DNA of 64,000 nucleotides from Eledone cirrhosa (GCA_964016885.1 OZ024743.1:163864142-163928141); one strand, 5' to 3'. Shown: positions 38,875 through 50,469, numbered from the stretch's first letter. A program made the numbers and translations. The notes: generated by a model not told the origin, from the sequence alone.

Positions 38875-40105
38875 TATCATCATCATTTTGATTTTGTGAC
38901 CTTTTTTTCCATGCTTACATGGATTGGACAGGTCCTCTCCAACTCAGCCTCCCTTTTCTCATAGCATTTCTTCATCATATTCTGTGTGAGGTTCAGCCTT
39001 TTGAGCTCAGTTTTTTCTCGGTCTTCCTCTACTGCAGCTTCCTTCCACTAACATCTCTTGGTACTTCTTCACCTAGTGTTCACTGTCCATATGCATCACA
39101 GGTTCATACCAGGTCAATTTTCTCTCTTGTACACTATATCTGATTTCTGTTATACTCAGTTTTTCTTTCAGTTCATCCATGCTTTACCGTTCATGCACAC
39201 CAAGATTACACAACCAACAGAGCATGCTCGCTTCATTTCTCTCCATCCTCCACATATCCTCTGCATTTGCTGTCATACAACATTGCATTTCACATTCAGG
39301 TATCATACAGTCAACCCTTCACTCAGAGGTATAAGTCCTTTATTGTCAACAGAAGTAGTAGCTGCCTGAATTTCTTTCATCCTGTTCTTATCCTAGCTAC
39401 TATGCTTTCAGAGCAAACTGCTATACTGCTAATTAAGTCATTTAAGTAACAGAAACTATCAATTACTTCTATGGTACCTTCCTGGTTTTGAAAATGGTTA
39501 ATTTTACTACTGCCCTTACTGCACACTATGCCTGTGCATCTCCCACATCCAATGTCTATCTTATCTGTTAGTCTACCCACAATCCCAGTACACCTCTTGT
39601 ATACCTATATTGTGCTTTGTATAGAGTTTCTACCTATTCCTTTTCTACATATTGAGCTTTGATATTTCCCTGATGGAATCAGTCTTATCCTCTTTCCTAT
39701 TTACTAAAACAGTGGTCTTTGCTAGGTTTAATCTGAACCCTTCTGATACTAAGTCCTGTTTCCAGAACAGGAATTTCTTTTCAAGCTCTTCAACAGATTC
39801 AGCTATAAGAACTATGTTATCAGCATACAGAAGTTTCCATGGGCTGCCAATTTTAAGCTGCTCTGTTATGGCCTGGAGGAAGGGCTGAGAGCTGAACCTT
39901 GGTGAACACCCACCTACTCATTGAATTCTTCACTGAATTCATTACTTACTCTCACAAGCCATTCTTCTACACCTAATTTCCTTGAAGACCACTAGATAAC
40001 AAATGTGGTACTCTGCCAAAAACCTTTTCCAGATATACAAAAGCTAGGTATAGCAACTTGCACTTAGCTAGGAACTTCTATAGTAGTTGTCTCACTAAGA
40101 TATAT
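38875..40105 (-). mobile_element. Old, strongly diverged L-A LINE copy
   Basis: On the minus strand, remnants follow the L-A order: RT (..PCKLLYADNIVLIAESVEEL-like text near 39790-39840), the zinc-finger region (IDIGCGRC near 39540), then IEVIDSFCYLNDLISS and SESIVARIRTG, then the C-terminal region and a CATCATC at 38877. Many stops and indels. The catalytic Asp pair is changed (the codons at about 39817-39822 no longer give DD). It is the oldest sizeable L-A copy here. Confidence 0.65.
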
Positions 40106-40695
40106 ATATATATATAAAGAAGGTGATGATGATGATGATAAAATAGAAGATTATAAATGCATTCCTCCTCACTCATCTTGAAGTTATTGAAGAGATAAGA
40201 CACACTCTACTCTGAAAGGCTAAAATGAATCACTAGAGTTGATTTAGCTACGTTCCAGTCATCCATCCATACAAATCTGGTCAGGTATTTCAGCCACCAC
40301 AACACATCTATTTTGTTATCCTCATTTTTCCCCTACCATGCTGACTCTGTCTCTGTCTATTTTTCCATCAAAGGCTACAGGCCATGACTGGCTATTATTA
40401 ATATTATTGTTGCTGTATTCTATTGGCTACTTTGCCAGGCTGTATTCTATCAGTTAGTTTGTTAGCCTTGATGGCGACCCTCTCTATACCTCACAATTTC
40501 CCTCCCACCCACCTGCTCACACCACCATCCCACCCACCCCCTCACACCACCATAGCCTATTCGACCAATCAAACCTCAGCATGCCATTTCTTCTACTACT
40601 ACCTAACTCTCTCCTCCCCCATCCCAGCCCAACACACCCTGCCATTATTACCACCACCACTGTTCTTCTAGCCCTCAATTTTCCTACCAGTATGG

Positions 40696-41910
40696 ATGGA
40701 TGAGCTGAGAATAAATTGGAGCAACTCTGAATTAATAGATGAAATGAATATGAATCCGCGAGCTACCAAGCACCCATGTGAAGCGCCAATCCAGAAAGAG
40801 GAAGCACACACACACCCCCGCAAAAATCGACCCTTCCCTACAAGTGTCGACAAATGCCCCAAACTCCGAGTTGGTACCATCAATGTAAGGACAATGAAAG
40901 GAAGAGCAGGAGAAATGCTAGACCGAAAGGAAATTGATGTATGCTGTGTGCAAGAGACTAGATGGAGAGGAGAGTCTGCTAGAGACCTTGTAGGAAAAAG
41001 TCGGTGCTACAAATTTTTCTGGGTGGGAAATGACGATGGGATGGGTGGTGTAGGTATACTACTAGCTGACAAGTGGGTAGATAAAGTAATCTCAGTGTAC
41101 AGGGTAAATGCAAGAATCATTAAACTCAGACTAGTCCTGAATAAAACAATTACCACAATAATATCAGCTTACGCACCCCAATCGGGGTTGCCAGACAAAC
41201 TTAAGGATAGATTTTACGAGTCCCTAATGCACACTACTGCTCTAACAAACGACAATGACTTCCTAATCATCGCAGTAGATTTTAACGGACACGTTGGTAA
41301 ACACTGTGACAGCTTCAATGGAGGCCATGGGGTTGGCACAAGAAATGAAGAAGGATTCAGACTTCTAGAATTCTGCGACGCCAATGACATGTCCATATGT
41401 AACACAAACTTCAAAAAGCCCGACAACCACTTGATCGCCTATAGATCAGGGGAGCATTCTAGTCAGATAGATTTTATCCTCATCAGAGAACGTGACAGAT
41501 GGACGGTCGTAAACACAAAAGCCTTCCCTGGTGAGGAATGTACCTCCCAACATAGCTTAGTTGTCAGCGACCCCACAGTCAGAACTAGACGAACCTGGAA
41601 ACAGAGGCCAACCTGGAGAAGAAAGATCTGGAAGCTGAAAGACCCCTCAGCCAGTAACAGATTTAAAGATATTTTACTCAATGCCTACGACAGTAAAGAA
41701 GAACAGATAGAGACATTCAATGTAGAAGAGCACTGGGAGTTCCTAAAAAATAACTTACTAGAGGCGACAGATGAGGTCTGTGGCTGGAGTAAGACCACAA
41801 GCAGGAGGAGAGTGACTTGGTGGTGGAACAATAAGGTAGATGAGGCAGTTAAGGCCAAGAGACAGGCATGGAAAGAATGGAAGAACGGGGGAGCAGGGTA
41901 CATTACATAG
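40696..41910 (+). pseudogene. L-A APE-type endonuclease region
   Basis: A 404-codon open frame. Endonuclease motifs in order: GTINVRTM (~60), VQETRW (~84, catalytic Glu), ISAYAPQSG (~155), AVDFNGHVG (~194, Asp and Asn), SSQIDFIL (~256) and SQHSLVV (~280, His). APE-type LINE endonucleases nick the target to prime reverse transcription, and all core residues appear present. Most relatives read GDFN where this has VDFN. The frame then enters the RT linker (RRVTWWWNNKVDEAVKAKRQ) and breaks by a frameshift in a G-rich run near 41888, so RT is not fused to it in this copy. ATG at 40696 is the first in frame but the true start is uncertain. Confidence 0.8.
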
Positions 41911-43210
41911 AGACCAAGAGGGAAGCTAGGCGACAAGTATACATAGGTAGGAGGGAAGCAGAGGATAGAAAATTCAAGCATGTTTTGCAACGTGAGGACC
42001 AGAAACAGGAGGTGTTCAAGATTGCGAGGCAGTGTGTCAGGAGAATTGTGATGTCATTGGAGAGAAGTGTATCCGGAATGATAAAGGTGAGCTTGCCCTC
42101 ACAAGTGCTGAGAAGAAAGATGCATGGAAGAGTCATTATGATAGATTACTAAATGAGGAGAATGCATGGGAAGAAGAGACCCTACCCCAAGTAGACCGTA
42201 TAGAGGGGCCAGCAGTACAAGTCAGCAGCAACGTAGTAAGTAAGGCAATCAAAGATATGAAGATGGGGAAGGCAACCGGTCCATCGGGTATAGCTGCCGA
42301 GATGCTGAAGGCATCTGGGTCTGTAGGTCACACTATAACCACACGTATTGTTAACCAGGTAATACTAGGTGTCATACCAAAAGATTGGTGCAGTAGCATC
42401 ATTGTCAACTGCTACAAAGGTAAAGGTGATGCACTCGATAGAGGAAACTATAGAGGTATAAAGCTGATGGACCAGGTCATGAAAGTAACAGAAAGAGTTA
42501 TAGCACAGTTGATTAGGGACCGGGTAAAACTAGATGAGATGCAATTTGGGTTTGTACCAGGAAGAGACACCACTGATGCCCTCTTCCTTGTGAGGCAGTT
42601 ACAGGAAAAGTACCTAGCTAAAAGTAAGCCACTCTACCTGGCATTCGTTGATCTCGAGAAAGCCTTTGACAGAGTTCCACGTGCTGTAATCTGGTGGGCT
42701 CTTAGAAAACTAGGAGTAGATGAACGGCTTGTGAAAGCTGTACAAGCCATGTATAGGGGAGCAGTCAGCAAAGTTAGGATTAGCAATGAGTATAGCGTAC
42801 TGGTTGGGGTCCACCAGGTCTCTGTTCTTAACCCTCTCCTGTTCATCATAGTTTTGCAGGAAATAACGGAGGAGTTTATGACCGGATGCCCATGGGAACT
42901 CCTGTATGCTGATGACCTCGTACTTATAGCAGAATCTATGGTAGAACAAGAGAAGAAATTCCAAACTTGGAAGCAGGGACTAGAAAGAAAGGGTCTCAAA
43001 GTCAACATGACAAAGACTAGGGTCCTTGTAAGTAGACGAGAAAACAGAACCCAGATCCCCTCAGGGAAATGGCCTTGCTCAGTATGTAGGAAAGGTGTAG
43101 GTAGGAACTCCATTCTCTGCCCCAAATGCAAACAATGGGTACACAAGAGATGTAGCGGGATCTCAGGAAGCTTAATTAAGAATGTAGCCTTCACATGCAG
43201 CATGAGGTGA
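41868..43210 (+). pseudogene. L-A reverse transcriptase and PHD-type finger, two frameshifts
   Basis: Continuation of the 40696 frame in two further frames. YIETKREARRQVYIGRREAE and KFKHVLQREDQKQEVFKIAR (41900-42035) come first, then from about 42035 a frame through GPSGIAAEMLKASGS, NYRGIKLMDQVMKV, FVDLEKAFDRVPRA, NPLLFIIVL and LLYADDLVLIAE (about 42898-42935), to CSVCRKGVGRNSILCPKC, HKRCSGISG and FTCS. The QGS/QGT motif before NPLLF reads QVS and four residues are missing before it (NEYS-VLVGV). Stop at 43208 after the deletion that removed the C-terminal domain. Inactive. Confidence 0.82.
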
Positions 43211-43596
43211 TAAAAGCCAACCTTACCCAATTACACCTCTCAAAGGTGTCACGCAGTAATACAGAGTACCCGACCTCCCATGGGTACAAGCTGAAGCATA
43301 TAGACAATATGCCCCCACACCCCCTACTGCAAGGTGGTCGTGGAGGTGCCACGGCAAAAAAGCACGCAGCCCACACTGTAAAGTGGACGTGTAGGCGCCA
43401 CGAAAAAGCACCCAGCACTCACTGTAAATGAGGTTGCTGTTAGGAAGGGCATCCAGCTGTAGAAATCAAGCCAAAATCAGTTCCTGTATGAGCAAGGCAT
43501 GGTCAGCCGACCAGACACTGCCCACAACAGGACAACCCGTCTAACCCATGCTAGCATGGAAGAACGGACGTAAAACGGTGATGTAGATGATGATGA

Positions 43597-43718
43597 AACT
43601 AAAGTAGAAACACTGTGTGTGTGTGTATATATATATGGCCTTGCTCAGTATGTAGGAAAGGTGTAGGTATATATACACACATAAATATATACACACACAG
43701 TGTTTCTACTTTAGTTTA
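43597..43718. repeat. Inverted repeat enclosing a 33-bp piece of L-A
   Basis: AAACTAAAGTAGAAACACTGTG at 43594 on and its reverse CACAGTGTTTCTACTTTAGTTT ending near 43717 form a stem of ~35 bp including TGTG/TATA. Between them, 43637-43669 is identical to the L-A zinc-finger codons at 43071-43103. Confidence 0.8.
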
Positions 43719-43755
43719 TAATCTATTTTATCATCATCATCATCATCACCTTTTT

Positions 43756-44120
43756 TACTCTTTCTCCTTCTGCCTCTCTTCTTATTTATTTCTCCTCTAT
43801 CTTCAACATAATTTTGCTTTCTTTCTCTATTTCTCCTACTACTACTATTACCATCAAAGAGAGACAGGGGGAAAGGAGAGAGAAAGGATGAGAGAAAGAA
43901 AAGAGAAAAAATGTGAGAAAGGTGTGTTTGATAAAATTGAGTAGAACAAATGACCATAGTGTTAAAGTACCAATGGAAGAATAAACAAACAACTGAAACA
44001 ACAGCAGATGTTTTCTCTTGAAGTTTATCTCTTTATATTTTTTTTATTCACTCTTTAACTTCTCCTTTCTCTGCCTCCACTCTCTCTCTTTCTCTCTGTC
44101 ACAATCATCTCTCATGTATA
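43756..44120. other. No gene seen; CT- and GA-rich low complexity
   Basis: CT-rich (43750-43850) then GA-rich (43855-43930) tracts, followed by CT-rich sequence to 44100. The complementary tracts could pair as a loose hairpin. No coding motif. Confidence 0.5.
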
Positions 44121-44124
44121 TAAT

Positions 44125-44335
44125 AATAATTGTTTCTACTTTTGACACAAGGCTAGCAAATACCCTGTGCATTACTGGTACTTTATTTTATCGACCCCGT
44201 AATGAGGAAAGGCAAAGTTAACCTCGGCGGGAACTTCTCTATGCTGACGATCTGGTTCTTATAGCAAAATGGCAAGGGCCGTAACTCTATGCGTCAAAGC
44301 ATGGCGTCCGACCCTCTACCGATACTGCATGAAAT
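44125..44335 (-). mobile_element. SINE-B carrying a short piece of L-A RT
   Basis: Normal SINE-B text on both sides (ACTTTTGACACAAGGCTAGC..TTTTATCGACCCCG..AACCTCGGCGGGA and AATGGCAAGGGCCGTAACTC..GCATGGCGTCCGACCCTC). Between them the expected TTTGAACTCAG is replaced by about 36 bp, which on the plus strand encodes ELLYADDLVLIA, the L-A RT catalytic box. The B-box is destroyed by this replacement. Confidence 0.8.
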
Positions 44336-44336
44336 T

Positions 44337-45985
44337 ATTGTGTACAGTACTCAGGTGCACTACAACTCATCAAAGGTGCATGTATAGTACATAGAATAAT
44401 GATCAAATGTCAGGAAAATGAACAGTGTACGAGTCATGAAATACATGTGTGCGTGTGGAGCGAGGATATCAGGTGTAGTGTTGGCGAATTTCAGGAAGCA
44501 TGGAAGTTTTAAAGGATGCAGTGTCTCGACAGCTAACAACTGATGCAGGTAGTTTGTTCCATGCTTCAGCAACTCTGAGCGGCGAAAAAATGTTTCTGAA
44601 AGTCATGGGAGCTGTGCTGTTTTCTGACTTTGTAGGCATGCCCACATGTGTTAGACACATGGAAATCAAAAGGTGCTCAGGGTTGTTGTTGGCAAGATGG
44701 TTAATAATTTTGTGGGTGTTTACCAAGTCAGTTGCCAGACATCAGAGCTTCAATGTATCCATGCCCAGGGAAGCAAGGCGTTCAGAGTATGGTAAATGCC
44801 TGATGGAGGGTATTCGCTTGGTTGCACGTCTCTGAACTGTTTCCAGGAGGTCAATGTTCTGAGCAAGATAGGGGTTCCAGACTGGAATTCTAAGTGTGGC
44901 CACACCATAGCTATATACAGCTTTAAATAGATAGCTGGAGAGCAGCTAACAAAGTTCTTGCTGAGTGATGCTAAGACACCCTCGGCCTTCTTGACAATTT
45001 TAGAGATGTGCTTTGTCCAACGCAAGTCGCTGCTGACAGTAATGCCCAGGTCACGTTCACATTGATATTAGTGTTGTGGAGGGAGTATGTGGACGCTGGG
45101 TTTTTCTTCCCAAAATGCATGGTGGTACACTTGTCCACAGCCAACTTGAGTTGCCAGTCTGTGATCCATTGCTGCATTGTGTCCAGGTCTGATTGCAGGA
45201 AAGATCTATAATGTTCAGCATCTGTTCTTTTTATCTCAATGTACAGCTTGATGTCATCTGCATATTTCAGTACTGTGGCATTCTTTAAGTTGGCATCTAT
45301 GTCATTAATATATGTCACAAACAAAAGGGGACCAAGAACAGATCCCTGTGGTACACCAGATGACATCTCATATGGTGAGGAATGCTGTCCTAGAACCGTG
45401 ACTACCTCTCTTCGACTGAGAACGAAGGACATCAACCAGTTAAAAAGATCATCCTTCACTTTCACACCCATTGCAGAGAGTTTTGCCATAAGTCTTTTGT
45501 GTGGCATAGAATTGAAAGCTTTAGCAAAGTCAAGGAAAACAACATCCACCTATGAGCTGCCATCAGTGATCCGGGTGATGTCTTCAAGAAACTCGATAAG
45601 TTGATCACAGCAGCTGGAGTTAGGGATAAATCCAAATTGCAAGGGCCGGATAAGACTATGAGAGTTCCAGAAGTTCCAAAGTATTTCTCTGACACAGGAT
45701 TCCATCAGTTTGGCAATGCAGCTAGTAAGACTGACTGGACGATAGTTGACAGGCGACGTACGGTCACCATTTTTGAACAGAGGAATGACACTGGCAGTTT
45801 TCCACTGCTCCGGTGTAGCACCGTTGTTAAGACAGAATTGAAAGAAGAGTGAAAGCTGGTGTAGAAGGAAGTACCCACCACGTTTGAGAAGCAGGTACGT
45901 AACACCATCAAGGAGAGGCATGGTTGCATTTATTCTTAAGGTGACGTCGCAGCATTGCAGGTGTAAATTCCATAGTTGTTATATA
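44337..45985 (-). mobile_element. L-D LINE (CR1/jockey-like), 5'-truncated
   Basis: About 1.65 kb on the minus strand. It starts in the RT domain at TTMEFTPAMLRRHLKNKCNH (about 45985) and ends after a ~130-bp 3' UTR that reaches the SINE-B at 44335. The 5' truncation lies at a TATATATTTATATA sequence. Its protein style (EQWKTASVIPLFKNGDRTSP, PHLEFQSG, HKIINHL..P at the C terminus) is that of the CR1/jockey-like elements often labelled RNA-directed polymerase from jockey. Confidence 0.8.
44469..45921 (-). pseudogene. L-D reverse transcriptase, frameshifted
   Basis: Four frames in order. FCLNNGATPEQWKTASVIPL, NYRPVSLTSCIAKLMESCVR and LQFGFIPNSSCCDQL (45921-45550). MDVVFLDFAKAFNSMPHKRL, SGVPQGSVLGPLLFVTYIND and LKYADDIKLYIEI (45549-44971; catalytic Asp in FLDFAKAF and YADD). 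RWTKHISKIVKKAEGVLASL and PHLEFQSGTP (45025-44750). HKIINHLANNNPEHLL and RVAEAWNKLPASVVSC (44726-44469). At least three frameshifts. The RT motifs are intact in the second segment, which suggests moderate age. Confidence 0.82.
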
Positions 45986-46030
45986 TTTATATATACATAA
46001 TTAAAGTGATTATGAGAGAGTAGAACTGAT

Positions 46031-46180
46031 CAACATGTGCATGTGTTCTTATTGGCAACATGACCCTCCCAAAGTATAACAAGATATATATTTTACTATG
46101 GTCAGAGTTATGTTGGTGCTACAACAGTTAGAAACACCAATCGTCTCTTCATTTTACCACTGGCAAAATCTAGATTATAT
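46031..46180 (+). mobile_element. Helitron helicase C-terminal relic, second copy
   Basis: SYVGATTVRNTNRLFILPLA (about 46105-46165) matches the end of the Pif1-like helicase of the larger element, which reads LYVGTTRVGNPDCLFIIAPQ at 50363-50420. Only ~85 bp remain. Immediately upstream, TGTGTTCTTATTGGCAACATGACCC (46031-46055) recurs in inverted orientation at 51527-51552. Confidence 0.6.
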
Positions 46181-46919
46181 ACATACAATATATATATTAT
46201 GTTGTCAAATAATTTTGTTGATTATGTTATTCCAATCTTATTTGAATTAACACAAATATGTTTTATAGTTTTTTTTTAAATGAATGGATTTTTCTGTCAG
46301 CCCAATACATTTTGAAATCCCAACATTTTCTACATATGTCTAAAACTAACTATACCGCATACACATTCAGATAAACATTTCATTGCAACATTACTGAGGG
46401 AACCTCCAATATATTTTATATTTGTTTCTATTTTGGATGGTGTGTATTCTGTAATATCACTTCAAATACCTTGGAAACACTGCATTATATGGAAGGCCAA
46501 GAGAAGGAAAGTGCAGTGATCTGAAGAAAGTGAAAAAGTTGACAAGCCCCTCTCGGATCCAAACAGCTTTAGCATGAGCACAAGAATTAGTAGTGGACAG
46601 ACAGTACCATTTGGATGAAAAGAGACAAAGGACTTGCTGCTACACAAAAACAACAAATTTAGGAACGGCAGCAAATTAGAAGAAATACTGATCAAGCACA
46701 TCGTTCTACTGCCTGAGCAGCAGAACAAGCCATTGATTGGTGATTTTTCTTATGACCTCCAAAAGAACTACAGCAGCAATCCAGAAACCAACCTTGGAAA
46801 AATGAACAAATGCTGCTAGCATTGTGGTGCCAAAAAGTAAATATCAGAAACATCAGGTCTATGCTGCTCAAAAAGAGAAGTCAACCATAAAACAATACAG
46901 GAGCCTCCAAAATCTCTAA

Positions 46920-47940
46920 AGAATCTGCTTTTCCGGAATACCCTGGAAGCACGACATTTCAATAAATACACCCAAAAACATAATTCTGCCTTTCAAATAA
47001 CATCTTTTGGAACTGACAGGAATGTGACCGACTTTAGATTCTAGACAACTTTAAAAATTCAGGAATAGTGCTACCACTTAATGGGTGCCCTTCTGCCATT
47101 TTCACAGGAGCCTCAGAAATTTTTGCAGGTTTACTTGATGGGTGGAAATGAAACAGAGGCACAACAGAGATGTACCAATGTCCATGGTGGATTGCAGTTC
47201 TACATAGTCATGAAGTTATAAGAAATGCTTCACCAACATCACATATACGTCAGTACATTTAAATATGCACTGGAGCATATGAACAACAGCAGGGATTGTA
47301 AAATTATCATCATCAGAGCAGACAAATGCCCAGCTTTAGAATATGAACGCAGGTTCAATGCACCTGTCACTGATGAAGTTGCAATCATAATGGTTGATGA
47401 ACAGCATGAACGACGTGACATTGTTTTGCAAAAACAAAGTGGACATTTGGAGCGAATTTGTGAAACTCATAGAGCCTATGATTCACTCCAATATCCGCTC
47501 ATCTTTTGGAATGGTCAAGATGGATATCATTTTCAGCTACGGCAGATCAGCCCAGGAACAGAACAAGAAACTAGTCAATCAATCAGTTTGCAAAGAATTC
47601 TATGTTTATCATTTCATGGTACTTGATCACTTCAACCAAGTTCTGCGATTCAAAGAAGTAACCAGCCAGTTCATGGTGGACATGTATGCCAAAATTGAAA
47701 CAGATTGGGTTTCCTGTGAGAGAATCAAAGTAAGTTGAGAGCAGATAACTACATCCACCTTAGTGATGCCATCAATTCTGATGGTGACCCAAGAAATATT
47801 GGCCAGACAGTCATACTGTTATCAAGCTTTATGAGAGGACCACGTTACATGCATGAACGCACGCAGGATACAATGGCCCATGTCAGAAAATTTGGTTGGC
47901 AGTATCTCTTCAAATTGGACAGAAATATCAAATGAATTAT
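46920..47940 (+). pseudogene. Helitron-like N-terminal domain remnants
   Basis: Pieces in order: NTLEARHFNKYTQKHNSAFQ and ITSFGTD; FLQVYLMGGNETEAQQRC and NVHGGLQFYIVM; then YALEHMNNSRDCKIIIIRAD, ERRFNAPVTDEVAIIMVDEQ; RRDIVLQKQSG; RAYDSLQYPLIFWNGQDGYH; then VTSQFMVDMYAKIETDW and YIHLSDAINSDGDPRNIGQT, MRGPRYMHERTQDTMAHVRK. This is the conserved region found before the Rep nuclease in animal Helitrons. Frames change near 47600 and 47735. Confidence 0.82.
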
Positions 47941-48370
47941 TTCAAAATCAAAAACTGACGGATTGGCATGACCTCATTGCTTGGGTGTTTCATGTTAAAC
48001 AAAAAAACTCCTCTGGCTCCTAAAAGAAGGAAGAATCTTTGGTGAGCTTAGTACCTGGATGATCACTATTGAGTGACAGAAGAGAGGTCTTCCTCACTCT
48101 CACACACTAATCTGATGCAAGGAGAAGATAAGACCAGATGATGTTGATAAGATCATTTCAGCAGAGTTGCCTGATAAAGATGGTGATCTAGAGCTCTTTG
48201 AAACCATCAAGTCCAAACTCATCTATGGTTCACATGGAGCCATCAATCCAGCCTCTCCCTGCATGAAAGATCAAGAATGCAGCAAACATTATCCTATTCG
48301 GGAAACTCAGACAGACAATGATGGATATCCTTTTTGTTGTAGGTGTAGACCAGAACGTTGAGGCAATACT
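47940..48370 (+). pseudogene. Helitron HUH Rep region
   Basis: After DWHDLIAWVFHVK (47960-48000), the frame-shifted text at about 48084-48113 reads RRGLPHSHTLI. H-S-H is the HUH motif that binds the catalytic metal in rolling-circle nucleases. Next comes VDKIISAELPDKDGDLELFE and YGSHGAINPASPCMKDQECS, then KHYPIRETQTDNDGYPFCCR, also typical of this protein. The catalytic Tyr region could not be placed with confidence. Broken by stops. Confidence 0.75.
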
Positions 48371-49214
48371 GCAAACCTAACAGTTTGATGAGAACTGACC
48401 ATAGACAATCGATTGGGAATCCTACACAACAAATTGTGCAAACTCTTAAAAGCCCATATCAATGTTGAGTATTGCAGCTCTGTCAAAGCAATTCTATATG
48501 TCACAAGGGCAGTGACATGGCTACCTTTGTTACTGACAAGGAACTCAATGATGGTTGTCTGGTTGAGGTCAAACATTATTAGACAGGTCAATACATCTCC
48601 AGCGATGAAGCTATCTGGCTTAGTCAACCTATCAGTCCATCTGGAGAATGGACTGAGAGTGTGCTTCACTGAGACCACTGCTCATCAGTTAGCACAAGCA
48701 CCACCCAACACTAGTCTAATTGCTTTTTAAACTCTGCTGAGATTCCATCATACTACCCCTGGATGAATTGCAAGACCTTGAATCGAAAGAAGCAAGGTTA
48801 TTTAGTGGAAGGTCATGAAATCAAAGCAAATGATGCTATTGGGCGTGTTTTCAGTGTTCACTCCAACAACAGAGAGTGCTTTTATCTATGGCTATTTCTG
48901 CATACATTTTGAGGACCAATGTCATTTGAGGGTGTCAGGTGCTCCGGAGGAAGGGTGTATGCAACATACCAAGAAGCATGCAAACAGTCAGTCAAATAAG
49001 ACAGTTGCTTGCTATTATGCTCACAGCATAGAGAATTGACGAAGCTCATCTACTCTGGCTGGAGTACAAAAACAATAAGCTGGTAGACTATCTACACCTA
49101 GCCTGAAGACATCATAAGAATATGTATATAGAATGTTCACCCAGGATTTACAATCAAGTTCTCTGCGACCTGTCCCATTGAATTCTGGCAACGAATAACA
49201 CATTAGCTAACTCC

Positions 49215-50462
49215 AGGATGCCAGAGCCAGATCAAGAAATGGAGGTAGCACAAGAAATTTTTCAGAAGTCAAACTATGATATTCAAGCCTTGCGTGACAT
49301 TGCAGCAACACTTCTGGAAGGAAGAAGAACACACTCCATGTTTAAGCTGCCCATAGACTTCACACAGTATGAACAATTTTTTTGCAACATCAAGACCTCG
49401 CCCAAGGTCAAGCTTCTGTAAATATGCAAGATGATAATTTGGGATGAAGATACCATGAGCAGTTGAAGCCTTAGACTGGACAATAAGGGATCTGAGAGAC
49501 AATACTTGCATAATGGTAGTTGTGACAATAGTTCTTGCTGGTGATTTCTGACAAACTCTGCCTGTAATTCCTCGAGGGACCCAAGCTGATCAGGTCAATG
49601 CCTATCTGAACACATCTTATTTCTGGACACTCTTGCAGTGACTGAGCCTTACAAACAATATGCGAGTGCATTTGACTGCTGATGAAGGTGTCAGTGAGTT
49701 TACCATACAGCTACTCAAACTGGGAAATGAAATTCTTGAAAAAGATTTCAACAACCAGATTCAGTTGTCCTTTGGCCATATCACTGAAACAGAACAAGAA
49801 CTGATTGTCTAAGTGTTTTTAAACATTCAGATCAGACAATGTGGTCCCCAATAGTTCTGTGGATAAGCAATCTTACCACTGAAAAATGTTGCTGCGAGAG
49901 AAATCAACAGAAAGCTACTGGACATGTTACCGGGAGAGAAAAGATGCTATAAATCAGTTGACACAATCACTTCCCAAGACCAGGTTGTAAATTATCCAAC
50001 TAAATTTTGGGACAGTCTTGAACTAGCAGGAATTCCTCCACACAACCTGATACTGAAGCTTGGAGCATCAATTATACTGCTACTTAATCTGGATCTTCCA
50101 AAACTTTGCAATGACACAAGACTTATCATCAAAATTATTTTGCCCAATGTCTTAGAAGTCATAATCATGTCAGGAAAAGCTGCTGATGACAATTGTTTTA
50201 TTCCCAGAATACCTCTGAAGGCAACTGATCTGCTATTTGAATTTCAAAGGCTTCAATTTCCTATCAGACTCAGTTTTGCCATGACCATCAATAAATGTTG
50301 AGTGCAATCATTAAAAGTCGTTGGGTTGAACCTGGCAGATCCTGTCTTTTCACTTGGTCAGCTCTATGTTGGTACTACAAGGGTTGGAAACCCTGATTGT
50401 CTCTTCATTATAGCACCACAGGGCAAAACCAAGAATATTGTTTATCCAGAGGCTTTGGAATG
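49215..50462 (+). pseudogene. Helitron Pif1-like helicase remnants
   Basis: EGRRTHSMFKLPID and, after a stop, KMIIWDEDTM (helicase motif II-like IWDE) at about 49420-49450. Much of the centre is degraded. From 49924 the C-terminal part is clear: LAGIPPHNLILKLGASIILL, LNLDLPKLCNDTRLIIKIIL and FIPRIPLKATDLLFEFQRLQ, FPIRLSFAMTINK, then KVVGLNLADPVFSLGQLYVG. Gly-Gln-rich text usually after NK is replaced by a stop. Walker A was not found. Confidence 0.78.
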
Positions 50463-50469
50463 AGCAATA

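Larger units (their letters stand above)
40117..43755 (+). mobile_element. L-A LINE, most complete copy, with endonuclease
   Basis: The only copy here that includes the N-terminal endonuclease. Element coding runs 40696-43210, followed by a 3' UTR of the GCCACGGCAAAAAAGC subtype ending GGTGATGTAGATGATGATG near 43594. The 5' UTR start is not defined (probably between 40370 and 40690). The C-terminal domain is deleted: the zinc-finger codons join directly to GAGGTGATAAAAGCC near 43203, removing ~550 bp compared with 29331-31781. The span given includes inverted flanking repeats at 40121-40155 and 43714-43752. Confidence 0.8.
46480..50465 (+). mobile_element. Autonomous Helitron, decayed
   Basis: A ~4-kb plus-strand region whose broken frames follow the Helitron RepHel order: N-terminal region, Helitron-like N domain, HUH replication-initiator motif, then Pif1-type helicase to a stop at 50460. 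Helitrons transpose by rolling-circle replication using the HUH nuclease and helicase. Termini (5' TC, 3' hairpin and CTRR) were not located, and the coding sequence carries many stops and frameshifts. Confidence 0.8.

Noticed and set aside
40400..40695. Host exon or promoter upstream of the endonuclease frame
   Set aside because: Pro/His-rich text without motif. More simply the 5' UTR of the L-A copy.
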